Shown: positions 27,001 through 35,084 of the stretch, in pieces | Layout of the letters: every line of letters starts with the position of its first letter | How positions within the stretch are numbered: position 1 is the stretch's first letter | Assembly: GCA_029561145.1 (NCBI GenBank) | Contig: JAKQJM010000055.1 | Span: 1 to 38,194, forward strand | DNA: 38,194 bases | Origin: Pseudomonadota bacterium | GTDB lineage: Bacteria > Pseudomonadota > Gammaproteobacteria > Xanthomonadales > Rhodanobacteraceae | Direction: 5' to 3' | The notes under the pieces: generated by a model | What the model saw: only the letters and a program-made list of their open reading frames with translations | The model's database searches: none | Told to the model about the DNA's origin: nothing | Made by a program: the position numbers and the translations under genes

Positions 27001-27277
27001 GATCGGCATCTCGGGCAATCCCTCGCTGGCCGACGGCGGCATCCTGCTCGCGGCGACCTTCCGTTTCATGGATACCGAAGGTCGATGGGCGATCGAGAAC
27101 GAAGGGGTCAGTCCCGATATCGAGGTCATCGATCGGCCCGAGTTGCTCGCGGGCGGGCGTGATCCGAGTGTCGAGAAGGCCGTCGAGGAACTGCTGCGCG
27201 AACTTGCCGAGCATCCGCCCGTGAAGCCGGTCGCGCCGCCGGCGCCGACCGATTTCGGGGCGCCGTCACCACGCTGA
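24026..27277 (+). CDS. Secreted tricorn-type S41 peptidase
   Basis: A 1083-residue exported protein (signal MRLVIPVAVLAFGAASVAQA). Residues about 25-660 are two beta-propellers of PD40/WD40-like blades (LSPDGRTVAYLSDASGEYEI, YSPDGRHLAYADKRQRLRIV). A helical C1 segment (FVDGWRILRDWFYDPGVHGG), a PDZ domain (about 770-860) and the S41 core follow. Predicted active-site residues are H743 in VQSGHVYV, the SSSGGD nucleophile box at 964-969 (probably S966) and E1024 in IENEGVSPDIEV. Thermoplasma tricorn degrades peptides released by the proteasome; bacterial exported homologues probably clear periplasmic peptides. GGAG lies 7 bases before the ATG. The upstream sequence has a TAAGAT at 23989-23994 that may be a -10. 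Confidence 0.93.
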   Translation: MRLVIPVAVLAFGAASVAQAMPAGDSRLLRFPDICGDAIAFVQAGDIYTVAANGGTALRLTSHPGQELYPKFSPDCRTIAFSAEYDGTRQVHVIPASGGEPKQLTWYNDIGAQPVRGGTDYRVLDWTPDGRNVLVRANRVATDDRGGRPYLVPVDGGMEVPLAVPETGGGMLSPDGKTYVYTPIDREFRSWKRYRGGRAQDVWTYDLASNSTRRLTDNPATDNQPMWIGDTVYFTSDRNYTMNLFAMPAQGGEARQLTTFTDFDVLWPSAGKDAIVFENGGAIWRFDPKTEQAARVPIRVTGDFAQTVPGWKNVAGQVESFDLNADGTAYVFAARGELFRVSGKEPEIRNISRTPDARELGASLSPDGRTVAYLSDASGEYEIYLQDLAGGAPRQITRDGDVWRFAPVYSPDGRHLAYADKRQRLRIVDIARGSTRDVDTAHHDDITEYRWSPDGQWLAYTLESDAGLTRIWLYSLKDGSRTAVTEATSAASSPAFDPKGRWLYFLSSRDYNLQFSAFEQNYLYTNATRIYAVSLAAEGPFLYADAVATKSPADDAGPAKHEVSILHVEPQGMIGREQVLKAASGNYQRLQAGEDAVYFGANSGGRDENAFELRALALDADKEVTVARGLDDFRIAADGKHALVQYSGKFAVVEPKPDQDLAKATLDLSQMKMLIDPPREWRQEFVDGWRILRDWFYDPGVHGGIERWNAVRARYEPLVDYVASRQDLDYLFQELVGEVQSGHVYVQQGDQPKLERTPGGLLGAEIVADASGYFRIARIMPGANWDPRNRSPLTEPGVSIREGDFILAVDGVDARTVKNFYQLLQGKGGRKVTLRINSRADANGSREQRVETLTSELNLRYAGWVAARRALVDRLSAGRIGYIHLPNTAVDGNRELFRGMLAYADKDALIIDDRYNGGGFIPDRMVELLARKPLNYWKRRGLEPVATPMLSHNGPKAMLINGLSSSGGDALPYYFRKLGLGKLIGTRTWGGLIGISGNPSLADGGILLAATFRFMDTEGRWAIENEGVSPDIEVIDRPELLAGGRDPSVEKAVEELLRELAEHPPVKPVAPPAPTDFGAPSPR

Positions 27278-27288
27278 ACCGATGACGG

Positions 27289-27308
27289 GCTGCGCTATCC
27301 TGCGCAGC
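27289..27308. other. Inverted repeat between the tricorn gene and ycgL
   Basis: GCTGCGC-TATCCT-GCGCAGC, a 7-bp stem with a 6-base spacer, 11 bp after the protease stop and 27 bp before ycgL. The spacer could act as a -10 element. Either a terminator-like hairpin or an operator is possible. Confidence 0.35.
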
Positions 27309-27335
27309 TCGTCCTTGTCCGGGGAGTTTTCGTCG

Positions 27336-27587
27336 ATGCAGTGTTTCGTCTACAAGAGCCTGCGCATGGCCGATACCTATGTGTTTCTGCGCGAAGCCGA
27401 AGGTTTCGATGCGATGCCTGCCGCGCTCGCCGAGCAACTCGGTGAGCTTGCCTTTGTCATCGAGATCGAACTGTCGGCGCAGCGCAAGCTGGCTCGGGAG
27501 GACGTCGAGGTCGTCATGGTCAATCTCGAGGTGCAGGGATACCACCTGCAGTTCCCGCCGCCGCCGGAGTCGACCAGGGCGCCCTGA
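27336..27587 (+). CDS. ycgL: YcgL domain-containing protein
   Basis: An 83-residue cytosolic protein starting MQCFVYKSLRMADTYVFL, the highly characteristic opening of the YcgL family. It continues with FDAMPAALAEQLGELAFVIE and ends with VNLEVQGYHLQFPPPPE. The family has a known small alpha/beta fold and no established biochemical role. GGGGAG at 27321-27326 fixes the start; the upstream in-frame ATG at 27282 would add residues outside the domain. It lies 58 bp after the protease gene. Confidence 0.92.
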   Translation: MQCFVYKSLRMADTYVFLREAEGFDAMPAALAEQLGELAFVIEIELSAQRKLAREDVEVVMVNLEVQGYHLQFPPPPESTRAP

Positions 27588-27650
27588 AGCAACTCTCGCG
27601 AACGCGCACCGCGAACCTGGCAAGGCGCGCGCAACGAGGTCTCGCGTGGA

Positions 27651-27656
27651 TATACT
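27651..27656 (+). promoter_or_regulatory. Candidate -10 element for the ankyrin gene
   Basis: TATACT in an otherwise GC-rich 105-bp gap, 36 bases before the GTG start of the ankyrin gene. No good -35 hexamer was seen at 16-18 bp upstream. Confidence 0.35.
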
Positions 27657-27692
27657 CGCGTCATCGCGGCTCATGCTGCAGTCCGGCTGAAC

Positions 27693-30600
27693 GTGTTGCT
27701 CGAAGCGCCCAAATCCTCCGTCAGCCGGTCGCCGTCACTGCTGCTCGGACTGGCCCGTTTCCTTCCGGCGCTTGTGTTGTTCGCAGCAGCGATCCCGCTG
27801 ACGGGACCGATCGCCCTGATTCCGTTGCTCGCAGGCACTGTCCTCATGCTGACGGCGATCTGCGCCGGCATCGGATTCGAGATGGATTCCGGTTTCGTGC
27901 GCAGCGCGTCGCGTCGAGGTCTCGCCGGTCTGATCCTGCTGTGTGCCTATACCTTCTTCGTCGCCGCACTGCTCGGCGGGCCGGCATGGTGGCTTGCGCG
28001 CGAGCCCTCCCTGCTCGGTGCGCTCGTGCTGTCCGCGGCGCTGTTGATTGCGGTGCTGTCGTTGTGGCGGCTCTGGCCGGTTTTCGTCCTTCCGTACGTC
28101 TGGGACGACGCCTATGCAGGCGAACCGGGCTCGACGTCGACCCCGGGTGTGCTGCGCAGGTGCCTGGGGTTCGCGCGCCGTCTGACCGATGAGCACGATC
28201 TGTTCTTCAGCCATGGCCTTGTTTCCGCCCTGGCCATCCTGATCGTCAGCGCCGGCGCGCTGAGCCTGGCCGCGATCGGTGAGCGTCTCGAGTTCGAGAT
28301 GCGCGTATCGGCCGTCGTCGTCTATGCGCTGGTGATTGTCCCGCTGGCCTGCCTGACCATCGCCACGCGATGTGCAAACGCGACGTTTGCCGATGCGCGC
28401 GCGCGCCGTGCGACGCTCATCCGGGGCAGCGATGATGGATTCTCGCGATCGCCTGCGCAGGCCGGGCTCGCGCCCGACGCCGGCATGTTCGATGCCAGCG
28501 CGACCCTGCTCGCCGCAGCGCGATCCGGCCAGATCGACCTGGCCCTTGCCGCGCTCGAGCGCGGGGCGAATCCCGATACGGCGCCTCTCGACGGCGAGCG
28601 CGACCAGCGCAGCGTCCTCATCCATGCGGTGATCCTTCCGGATCTGCGCCTGCTGCGCGCGCTGATCGCCCGCGGCGTAGACATCAACCGCAGCCACGCC
28701 GGCATGTCGCCGCTGATCGCGGCCACGCGGGACAGCTACCAGGGCCGACCCGACGCGATCATGACCCTGCTCGCCAACGGCGCCGATCCGAACGTCACCG
28801 ACCAGGCGCAGAACGGGGCACTTCACCATGCCGCCCTGTGTGGCGAGCCGATTGTCGCGGCCTTGCTGCTCGATGCGGGCGTCGCGATCAATGCGGTCAA
28901 TCGCGATGGCATGACTGCGCTCGGCATCGCCTGTGCCAATGGCAACTGGACTCTCGTCACGTTTCTGCTCGATCGTGGCGCGGCGCCCGAAGTCGATCAT
29001 GCGCAGCCCGCCTTGCTGCTCGCCGCGGCGCCAACCGATGACGATCCGGCCGGCGTGCGCCTGCTGCTCAAGCGCAAGGTCAAGGTCGATGCGCGCGGCG
29101 TGCTGGATCGCACGGCGTTGATGGTCGCTGCGCTCAATGGCCATGCGCAAATCGCCGAGGTCCTGCTGGCTGCCGGCGCCGATGTCGAATTGCTCGATCG
29201 CAACGGCACCAATGCATTGATGGAGGCTGCGCGTTCGGGTTCGGTGGCGGTCATCCACGGACTTGGCAAGCGCAAGGTCGATCCGGACCGTGTCGATGCG
29301 CTCGGTCGCACCGCCTTGATGATCGCCTGCGGTGCGCGCGCAGGAATCGAGGAGACCGTGCGTGCGCTGCTCGCGATCGGCGCCGATCGCGGCATCGTCG
29401 CCAGTGATGGACGGCGTGCGGTCGAATTCGCGGCGGCCGCCGGCCGCTGGCCGATCGTGGCCTTGCTCGATCCCGACTTCGAGCTTCCCGGCAGCGTTTC
29501 CGTCGAGGCCACGGCCAGTGAGCAGGGCGGCGCATCACACCTGCTCGATGCGCTGCGCTTCGGGCACTGGAATGTCGCCGACGAACTGCGCGAGACAACC
29601 CAACTGCGGCCGGGCTCCGAGCTGGCCCGGTTGTACATGGGCCTGATCGAACCTGAGCACGAACGGGCGCGTGACTGGATCTGCAATCTCGGCTTGCGCT
29701 CCGATGTGCGCCTGGACAACGGGCAACTGCTGACCGACGCGCTGCTCGCCGGTCTTCCTGCCACCGCGTGCGCGCTGCGCCAGCTGTTGCGTCGTGGATT
29801 TCCGGTCGGCGGTGCATCGCTGATCGCGCGCGTACTCTCGATTGCGCCGGTCGGTGGCGACAACACCCAGCTCTGCGACCTGGCCGGCGAACTGATCGAA
29901 CGCGGCGGCGATTGTTTCGGACGCGCGTCCGGCGAGGCGACTCCTCTGCACCTGGCCAGTGCGCTCGGCTGCGTCGATCTGGTCGAGCGGCTGCTTGCCA
30001 GCGGTAGCGACCCGAATGCACGCGATGCGCGCGGACGCATGCCGATGCACTATGCGTTGAAGGCATCGAGCGTTCACGCCGTCGCTGTTTCGCGTGTGCT
30101 GATTCGCCACGGAGCCGATCCGGAGCGCGCCGCCGCCAGCGGCGAAACCGGCCTCGGCCTGGCCCTGTCGCGTGCAGATCGCGATCTGGTCTACTGGCTC
30201 AACTGGCCGCGCTGGCGACTGCCCGGTCGCGCCCTGATCGGGGCGGATCTTCCCGCCGCAGCAGCGACCGGCGACATCGATGCGGTCGACAAGCTGGTCG
30301 CGCTCGGATTCCCGGTCGGCAGCGTCGACAGTCAGGGTGCGAGTGCGCTGATCCGTGCGGCGGGATCGGGATACGCCGCTTTGGTCGTGCGCTTGCTCGA
30401 TGTCGGTGCCGACCCGACGCAGGCGTCCTATTCGGGCGCCACCTGTTTGTCTGCCGCCGTCGCGGCAAGGCGCGAGGCGGTCATGCGCACCTTGCTGCAA
30501 CACGGGGTCGAAGCCGACCAGCGCCTGCCCGGCGGAGGCACGCCGTTGATGATCGCTGCGGCACTCGGCCTGCCGCGATTGGCCGAGCCGCTGCTCGAAC

Positions 30601-31109
30601 GTGGCGCCGATCCGAATGCGGCGGATGACCGCGCGAACACCTCGTTGCAGGCTGCGGCACAGTTTGCATTCGACAGCCGCGACACGGCCGTGGCCGCCGA
30701 ACTGCTTGAGTTGTTGCTGCGCCAGGGCGCACGGATCGATGCACGCAACCAGGGCGGCCAGGATGCCCTGCTGCTCCTGCTGGGTGCGCGTGCGGAACCG
30801 GGCGCGGCCTGCGATGCCCAGCATCTGGGCCGTCTGGCGACCTTGCTGATCGACAAGGGCGCGGCGGTCGACGGTCATGATTTGCGTGGAGTCAGTCCGC
30901 TGCACTGCTGCGCGATGCACGGCCTGCTCGGCGTCGCCCGCCTGCTCAAGTCACGCAACGCACCGATCGAACAGGTCGATGCGCTTGGCCGCACGGCCGG
31001 CGAGATTGCCGCCCTGCTCGGCTACGTCGATGTCGCCGCCGAGCTCGGCGTCGTGCGCAGTCCGGTGCCAGGCCCACGCATGACCCTGCGCAAGCGCGTG
31101 ATCGACTGA
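27693..31109 (+). CDS. Large membrane-anchored ankyrin-repeat protein
   Basis: A 1138-residue protein with about six hydrophobic helices in residues 12-230 and then two ankyrin arrays, roughly 266-595 and 745-1120, totalling about 17 repeats (for example DRTALMVAALNGHAQIAEVLLAAGADV and EATPLHLASALGCVDLVERLLASGSDP). They are separated by a non-repetitive helical region (595-745). The repeats should face the cytoplasm. No enzymatic motif is visible, so a scaffold or inhibitor role is likely. The start is a GTG without a clear RBS (an adjacent TTG is possible); no in-frame ATG lies upstream. The next gene is ubiE after 51 bp. Recognised only as an ankyrin protein. Confidence 0.88.
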   Translation: MLLEAPKSSVSRSPSLLLGLARFLPALVLFAAAIPLTGPIALIPLLAGTVLMLTAICAGIGFEMDSGFVRSASRRGLAGLILLCAYTFFVAALLGGPAWWLAREPSLLGALVLSAALLIAVLSLWRLWPVFVLPYVWDDAYAGEPGSTSTPGVLRRCLGFARRLTDEHDLFFSHGLVSALAILIVSAGALSLAAIGERLEFEMRVSAVVVYALVIVPLACLTIATRCANATFADARARRATLIRGSDDGFSRSPAQAGLAPDAGMFDASATLLAAARSGQIDLALAALERGANPDTAPLDGERDQRSVLIHAVILPDLRLLRALIARGVDINRSHAGMSPLIAATRDSYQGRPDAIMTLLANGADPNVTDQAQNGALHHAALCGEPIVAALLLDAGVAINAVNRDGMTALGIACANGNWTLVTFLLDRGAAPEVDHAQPALLLAAAPTDDDPAGVRLLLKRKVKVDARGVLDRTALMVAALNGHAQIAEVLLAAGADVELLDRNGTNALMEAARSGSVAVIHGLGKRKVDPDRVDALGRTALMIACGARAGIEETVRALLAIGADRGIVASDGRRAVEFAAAAGRWPIVALLDPDFELPGSVSVEATASEQGGASHLLDALRFGHWNVADELRETTQLRPGSELARLYMGLIEPEHERARDWICNLGLRSDVRLDNGQLLTDALLAGLPATACALRQLLRRGFPVGGASLIARVLSIAPVGGDNTQLCDLAGELIERGGDCFGRASGEATPLHLASALGCVDLVERLLASGSDPNARDARGRMPMHYALKASSVHAVAVSRVLIRHGADPERAAASGETGLGLALSRADRDLVYWLNWPRWRLPGRALIGADLPAAAATGDIDAVDKLVALGFPVGSVDSQGASALIRAAGSGYAALVVRLLDVGADPTQASYSGATCLSAAVAARREAVMRTLLQHGVEADQRLPGGGTPLMIAAALGLPRLAEPLLERGADPNAADDRANTSLQAAAQFAFDSRDTAVAAELLELLLRQGARIDARNQGGQDALLLLLGARAEPGAACDAQHLGRLATLLIDKGAAVDGHDLRGVSPLHCCAMHGLLGVARLLKSRNAPIEQVDALGRTAGEIAALLGYVDVAAELGVVRSPVPGPRMTLRKRVID

Positions 31110-31160
31110 AGCGCGGATCCGGCCGCGAATCCCGATTCCCGAATCCGCTACCATGCCGCC

Positions 31161-31910
31161 ATGAGCAAATCCGGCACCACCCATTTCGGTTATCGTGATG
31201 TCGCCGAGGCCGACAAGGCCCGCCTGGTCGGCGAGGTATTCAGTTCGGTCGCGCGCAAGTACGACATCATGAATGACCTCATGTCATTCGGCGTGCATCG
31301 GCTGTGGAAGCGCCATTTCGTCGCGACGAGCGGGGTACGGCCGGGCGATGCGGTACTCGATCTCGCCGGTGGCACAGGAGATATCGCGGCCCTGCTGCTG
31401 CCGCGCGTCGGCGCCAAGGGTCGCATCGTCATCGCCGACATCAATGGCGACATGCTGCGCGTCGGGCGCGACCGCATGATCGATCGGGGCCTGCTGCGCG
31501 GACTCGATTACACCCAGGTCGATGCCGAGGCCTTGCCGTTTCCCGATCAGAGCTTCGACTGCGTGACGATGGCGTTCGGCTTGCGCAACGTGACGCGCAA
31601 GGAGAATGCGCTGAGCGAGATCCATCGCGTGCTCAAGGTCGGCGGGCGTGCCCTGGTCCTCGAGTTTTCTACGGTGCGCGAGCCGCTGCTCAAGCCGCTC
31701 TACGATTTCCATTCGTTCTCGGTGTTGCCGCGCATCGGCAGGCTCATCGCCGGTGATGAAGCAAGCTACCGCTACCTCGCCGAGTCGATTCGCAAACACC
31801 CCGACCAGGCCACCCTGAAGACAATGATGGAAGCCGCCGGCCTTGCCCGTGTCGATGTGCGCAACCTGTCGGCCGGTATCGTCGCAATCCACCGCGGTTA
31901 CCGGATCTAG
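31161..31910 (+). CDS. ubiE: Ubiquinone/menaquinone biosynthesis C-methyltransferase
   Basis: An SAM-dependent methyltransferase that adds the ring methyl in ubiquinone (and, where made, menaquinone) synthesis. The 249 residues show the UbiE opening THFGYRDV…[23 protein letters not shown] motif [11 protein letters not shown] (65-74), the acidic IADIN loop, [11 protein letters not shown] and the C-terminal [12 protein letters not shown]. The ATG at 31161 is family-consistent; another ATG 8 bases upstream is out of frame. It is followed by a 480-bp non-coding region with repeats and hairpins. Confidence 0.97.
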   Translation: MSKSGTTHFGYRDVAEADKARLVGEVFSSVARKYDIMNDLMSFGVHRLWKRHFVATSGVRPGDAVLDLAGGTGDIAALLLPRVGAKGRIVIADINGDMLRVGRDRMIDRGLLRGLDYTQVDAEALPFPDQSFDCVTMAFGLRNVTRKENALSEIHRVLKVGGRALVLEFSTVREPLLKPLYDFHSFSVLPRIGRLIAGDEASYRYLAESIRKHPDQATLKTMMEAAGLARVDVRNLSAGIVAIHRGYRI

Positions 31911-31954
31911 GGCGCCGCCGCGACGTTGCGGAGTCCTGCCGCATCCATCCGTGG

Positions 31955-32022
31955 ATATGTATCGACCGCATCCATGCGGTCTCCATCCCCTGCGGGACCT
32001 TCCCCTGCTTGCAGGAGAAGCG
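31955..32022. repeat. Dual-hairpin palindromic repeat downstream of ubiE (copy 2)
   Basis: GACCGCAT-CC-ATGCGGTC (31964-31981) is followed by CTGCGGG (31990-31996) and the near-perfect hairpin CTTC-C-CCTGC-TT-GCAGG-A-GAAG (31999-32020). The order (GCATCCATGC hairpin, CTGCGGG, pyrimidine-rich arm, purine-rich arm, AAGCG) matches the element inside lpdA at 400-465, with compensatory changes in the stems. Confidence 0.5.
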
Positions 32023-32106
32023 CGGAGCTGAACTCGCGACGGTCAGGATCGTGTCGATCGTCGCGGCCAGGCACTACGTCCGCGAACGGGGGACGGGCTC
32101 AAACGA

Positions 32107-32133
32107 GAACGCCGCAGTCGGGCTGCGGCGTTC
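32107..32133 (-). terminator. Perfect hairpin, possible terminator
   Basis: GAACGCCGCAG-TCGGG-CTGCGGCGTTC, an 11-bp perfect stem with a 5-base loop. On the minus strand it is followed by TCGTTTGAG, a weak T-rich stretch; on the plus strand there is no T-tract. It could end a minus-strand transcript coming from the luxR or lux-box side, or the ubiE transcript. Confidence 0.5.
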
Positions 32134-32265
32134 TACGAGATAAATAGCCGAACAAGGAGCGGATCGCATCCTGCGAACCGTTCTCCCCCTGTTCGACCAG
32201 GGGGACTGGAGTGACGGCTGTGCCGATCACTGGTGGTCAGGATGCCGCGGGAAAACCGGTTGCGA

Positions 32266-32287
32266 TAGCTGTCAGTTTTGACAGCTA
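32266..32287. promoter_or_regulatory. Lux-box-like palindrome
   Basis: TAGCTGTCA-GTTT-TGACAGCTA: 9-bp perfect arms with a 4-base centre. The inner 20 bp fit the size and the CTGTCA…TGACAG half-sites of binding sites for AHL-responsive LuxR-type regulators. It lies 103 bp beyond the 3' end of the luxR gene and about 355 bp beyond ubiE, with no obvious protein gene directly downstream on either strand. Confidence 0.65.
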
Positions 32288-32389
32288 GTATTTGTCAGGA
32301 AAACATGCTAGGCGCCTGCCCGGCCTATCGTCCACGCAGAGGGATTTGCAGCCGATTCCCGACGAGCCCGGCAGGCTCGCGGAGATCGA

Positions 32390-33103
32390 TCAGAGACCGA
32401 TCAGCTGCAGGCTCATCGCTTTCGCGATCGCCTGGCGGCGGCCCATCACACCGAGCTTGCGCGCGGCGTTGTTGAGATGGAATGTGGCCGTGCGCTCACC
32501 GATGGTGAGCAGGCAGCCGATTTCCCAACTGGTCTTGCCCTCGGCGGCCCAGCGCAGGCAATCCAGCTCGCGTGTCGTGAGGTGCACGGATTCCGGTTCG
32601 GGCGATTCATGTCCGACCAGGCGCTGCCCCGCCTCATGCATGAATGAAGCGAGCAACTGCAGTTCACCGAGGCGAGCCAGATGATCGCCGACATGCGCCG
32701 TATCGCTGGTCGCCACCGAAACCATGCTGGAACGCCCGCCAGGACCATGGATCGGCAGGGCGATGCCGGCACGCAGGCCGTAGTCCGCCGCTTCCCTGAA
32801 GAATTCGGTGCGGTAGCCAGCCCGACGTGCGCGTGGATCGGCAGCCCAGAGGCAGGGTGTCGTATGGCGACGACAGTGGTCGACGACCGGGTCGATCTCG
32901 AAGTAGCCCTGGCGCCGGTAGTGCGCCATCCAATCGGCTGGATAGGCATTGAGTCGATCGGGCCACGCATGCGAGGACGAGCCGAGGGTATAGATCCAGT
33001 TGTCGAATCCAAGCCGACGCACCTGTTGCGCACTGCTCGCGCGCAGCTCGTCCGCCGAACGGCATTCAAGCAATTGCTGCAGGCTGTCCCACTGGACTGA
33101 CAT
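32390..33103 (-). CDS. LuxR-family quorum-sensing regulator, AHL-binding type, without adjacent luxI
   Basis: A 237-residue transcription factor with an autoinducer-binding domain (about 15-165) and a C-terminal GerE/LuxR helix-turn-helix (172-232; LTTRELDCLRWAAEGKTSWE, then HLNNAARKLGV). All the acyl-homoserine-lactone pocket residues are present: W58, Y62, D71, P72 and W86, matching TraR W57, Y61, D70, P71 and W85, plus a Gly in GLRAGIALPIHG. It is therefore not the plant-signal subtype, in which the first two residues are changed. No synthase is encoded in the window, so it may be a solo receptor that listens to neighbours. GGGAG precedes the ATG by 8 bases. Divergent from the M1 aminopeptidase gene. 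Confidence 0.93.
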   Translation of the reverse strand: MSVQWDSLQQLLECRSADELRASSAQQVRRLGFDNWIYTLGSSSHAWPDRLNAYPADWMAHYRRQGYFEIDPVVDHCRRHTTPCLWAADPRARRAGYRTEFFREAADYGLRAGIALPIHGPGGRSSMVSVATSDTAHVGDHLARLGELQLLASFMHEAGQRLVGHESPEPESVHLTTRELDCLRWAAEGKTSWEIGCLLTIGERTATFHLNNAARKLGVMGRRQAIAKAMSLQLIGL

Positions 33104-33126
33104 TCATTCGGCTCCCGACCGTGGTC

Positions 33127-33157
33127 AATATACTCCGCGTACGTCCGTTCATGCCAA
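33127..33157 (-). promoter_or_regulatory. Candidate luxR promoter
   Basis: On the minus strand, TTGGCA (33157-33152) and TATATT (33132-33127) are separated by 19 bp and lie 24 bp before the luxR start. No lux-box-like palindrome overlaps it, so direct autoregulation through this promoter is not suggested. Confidence 0.4.
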
Positions 33158-33239
33158 TAGCGCCGCCATCCGGCCACGGTTTGCGCGATCCGGCGACGTG
33201 GCGCCGATGGCATACTTGGGCGATAGCCACGGAGGAACC

Positions 33240-35084
33240 ATGAAGCCCAATCCCTTGCTCGGCGTCGTCCTGTTCGTCGCCACGATCACCCCGCTGCATG
33301 CGGAGCCGGATCCGCACAGTTATGCGGAGCCGCTGAAAGTATCGATTTCCGCGCTCGATCTTGATCTCGCGGTCGATTTTTCGAAGCAGGAACTGGCCGG
33401 CCAGGCCGAGCTTTCGCTCGACTGGCACGATACCGCGGCGCGCACGCTGGTCCTCGACACGCGCGACCTGCACATCGATGCGATCGAAGCGATCGATGCG
33501 CGCGGTTCAGCGGCGGCAGTCAGCTACACCCTCGATGCGAACGATGCGATCCTCGGGTCGGCGTTGCGCATCGAAATGCGCGAAGCGTCGCCCAAGCTGC
33601 GCATCCGCTACCACACCTCGCCGAAGGCCTCGGGCCTGCAGTGGATGACGCCGCAGCAGACCGCGAGCGGCAAGCATCCCTTCATGTTCTCGCAGTCGCA
33701 GGCGATCCATGCGCGCAGCTGGATTCCGTTGCAGGACACGCCGTCGGTGCGCTTCACCTATACCGCGCACATCACGACGGCGAAGCCGTTGCGCGTCGTG
33801 ATGAGCGCCGACAACGACGTCCATCACGTACTCGATGGGGACTATCGCTTCAGCATGAAGCAACCGATTCCGTCCTACCTCCTCGCGCTCGCGGTCGGCG
33901 AACTCGATGTCCGCGAAACAGGCCCGCGCACGGCCGTGTTCGCCGAGCCCAGTCTCGTGGTCAAGGCGGCGAAGGAGTTCGAGGACACCGAGAAGATGAT
34001 CGCGGTGACCGAGCAGCTCTACGGGCCGTATCGCTGGGATCGCTACGACATCCTCGTGCTGCCGGCGAGTTTCCCGTTCGGTGGCATGGAGAACCCGCGC
34101 GTCACCTTTGCCACGCCGACCGTGATCGCCGGCGACAAGAGCCTGGTCGGCCTGATTGCGCACGAGCTGGCCCATTCGTGGTCGGGCAACCTCGTCACCA
34201 ATGCCAATGCCCAGCACATGTGGCTCAACGAAGGTTTCACGACCTATGTCGAGAACCGCATCATCGAGTCGCTGTACGGCAAGGATGTCGCGACGATGCA
34301 ACTGGTCGTCGACGATCAGGAGTTGCTTGTCGAAATGGCGGACATGAAGCCGCGCGAGCAGTTGCTGGTGTCCGACCTGACCGGCATTGATCCGGACGAG
34401 GGCCTGTCCGGCGTACCGTACGACAAGGGCCGCTGGTTCCTGCGTTTCCTCGAATCACGTTACGGACGCGCGGATTTCGATCCGTTCGTACGCGCCTACT
34501 TCGACCACTTCGCGTTCAAGAGCATCACGACGCGCGATTTCCTCGTTTACTACAGCGCGAACCTCGAAAAGCAGCATCCCGGCAAGGTCAGCGCCGCCGA
34601 GATCGACGAGTGGTTGCACCAGCCCGGCATTCCGGAAAGTGCACCGATCGCGCACTCGGATCGCTTCGACGCCGTCGACAAGGCGGCAACTGATTTCCTG
34701 GCCGGCAAGCTTGCGGCGAAAGCCATCCCGGCAAGGCAATGGGTGACCTCCGAATGGCTGCGCTTCATCAATGCCTTGCCGGCGAAACCCGATGCCGCAC
34801 AGTTGGCCGCCCTCGACAAGGCGTGGAAACTGAGCGGGACCGGCAATGCCGAAATCGCCTTCCGCTGGTACGTGGCCACGGTACGCGCCGGCTACACCCA
34901 GGCGCGTCCGCAGATCGCGGCGTTCATCGAGCGCATCGGTCGACGCAAGCTCGTCGTGCCGATCTACGAGGAACTGGCCAAATCCGAAGACGGCAAGGCG
35001 TTCGCCAAAGAGGTCTATCGCAAGGCGAGGCCGGGCTATCATCCGATCACCCAGGCCAGCGTCGACAAGGCGCTCGGTCTGTAA
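33240..35084 (+). CDS. Secreted M1 family aminopeptidase (leukotriene A4 hydrolase-like)
   Basis: A 614-residue zinc exopeptidase with a signal peptide (LLGVVLFVATITPLHA). The layout is an N-terminal beta-saddle domain, the exopeptidase motif GGMEN (281-285), zinc ligands H308, H312 and E331 in HELAH-x18-E with general base E309, and a C-terminal helical domain (about 470-614) of the leukotriene A4 hydrolase type. It removes N-terminal residues from peptides in the periplasm or outside. GGAGG stands 4 bases before the ATG at 33240; the long upstream open frame is antisense to luxR. Together with the tricorn-type gene it gives the region two exported peptide-degrading enzymes. Confidence 0.95.
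   Translation: MKPNPLLGVVLFVATITPLHAEPDPHSYAEPLKVSISALDLDLAVDFSKQELAGQAELSLDWHDTAARTLVLDTRDLHIDAIEAIDARGSAAAVSYTLDANDAILGSALRIEMREASPKLRIRYHTSPKASGLQWMTPQQTASGKHPFMFSQSQAIHARSWIPLQDTPSVRFTYTAHITTAKPLRVVMSADNDVHHVLDGDYRFSMKQPIPSYLLALAVGELDVRETGPRTAVFAEPSLVVKAAKEFEDTEKMIAVTEQLYGPYRWDRYDILVLPASFPFGGMENPRVTFATPTVIAGDKSLVGLIAHELAHSWSGNLVTNANAQHMWLNEGFTTYVENRIIESLYGKDVATMQLVVDDQELLVEMADMKPREQLLVSDLTGIDPDEGLSGVPYDKGRWFLRFLESRYGRADFDPFVRAYFDHFAFKSITTRDFLVYYSANLEKQHPGKVSAAEIDEWLHQPGIPESAPIAHSDRFDAVDKAATDFLAGKLAAKAIPARQWVTSEWLRFINALPAKPDAAQLAALDKAWKLSGTGNAEIAFRWYVATVRAGYTQARPQIAAFIERIGRRKLVVPIYEELAKSEDGKAFAKEVYRKARPGYHPITQASVDKALGL

Larger units (their letters stand above)
31911..32389. other. Non-coding region between ubiE and luxR
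   Basis: About 480 bp without a supported protein gene, between converging ubiE and luxR. It contains, in order, a dual-hairpin repeat (31955-32022), a perfect 11-bp hairpin (32107-32133) and a lux-box-like palindrome (32266-32287). Short open frames on both strands have no recognisable features. Confidence 0.6.

Noticed and set aside
32278-32475. Plus-strand ORF beginning within the lux-box-like palindrome as the box's target gene
   Set aside because: It is Arg/Ser/Pro-rich, runs antisense into luxR and has no RBS; an RNA product is more plausible than this protein.
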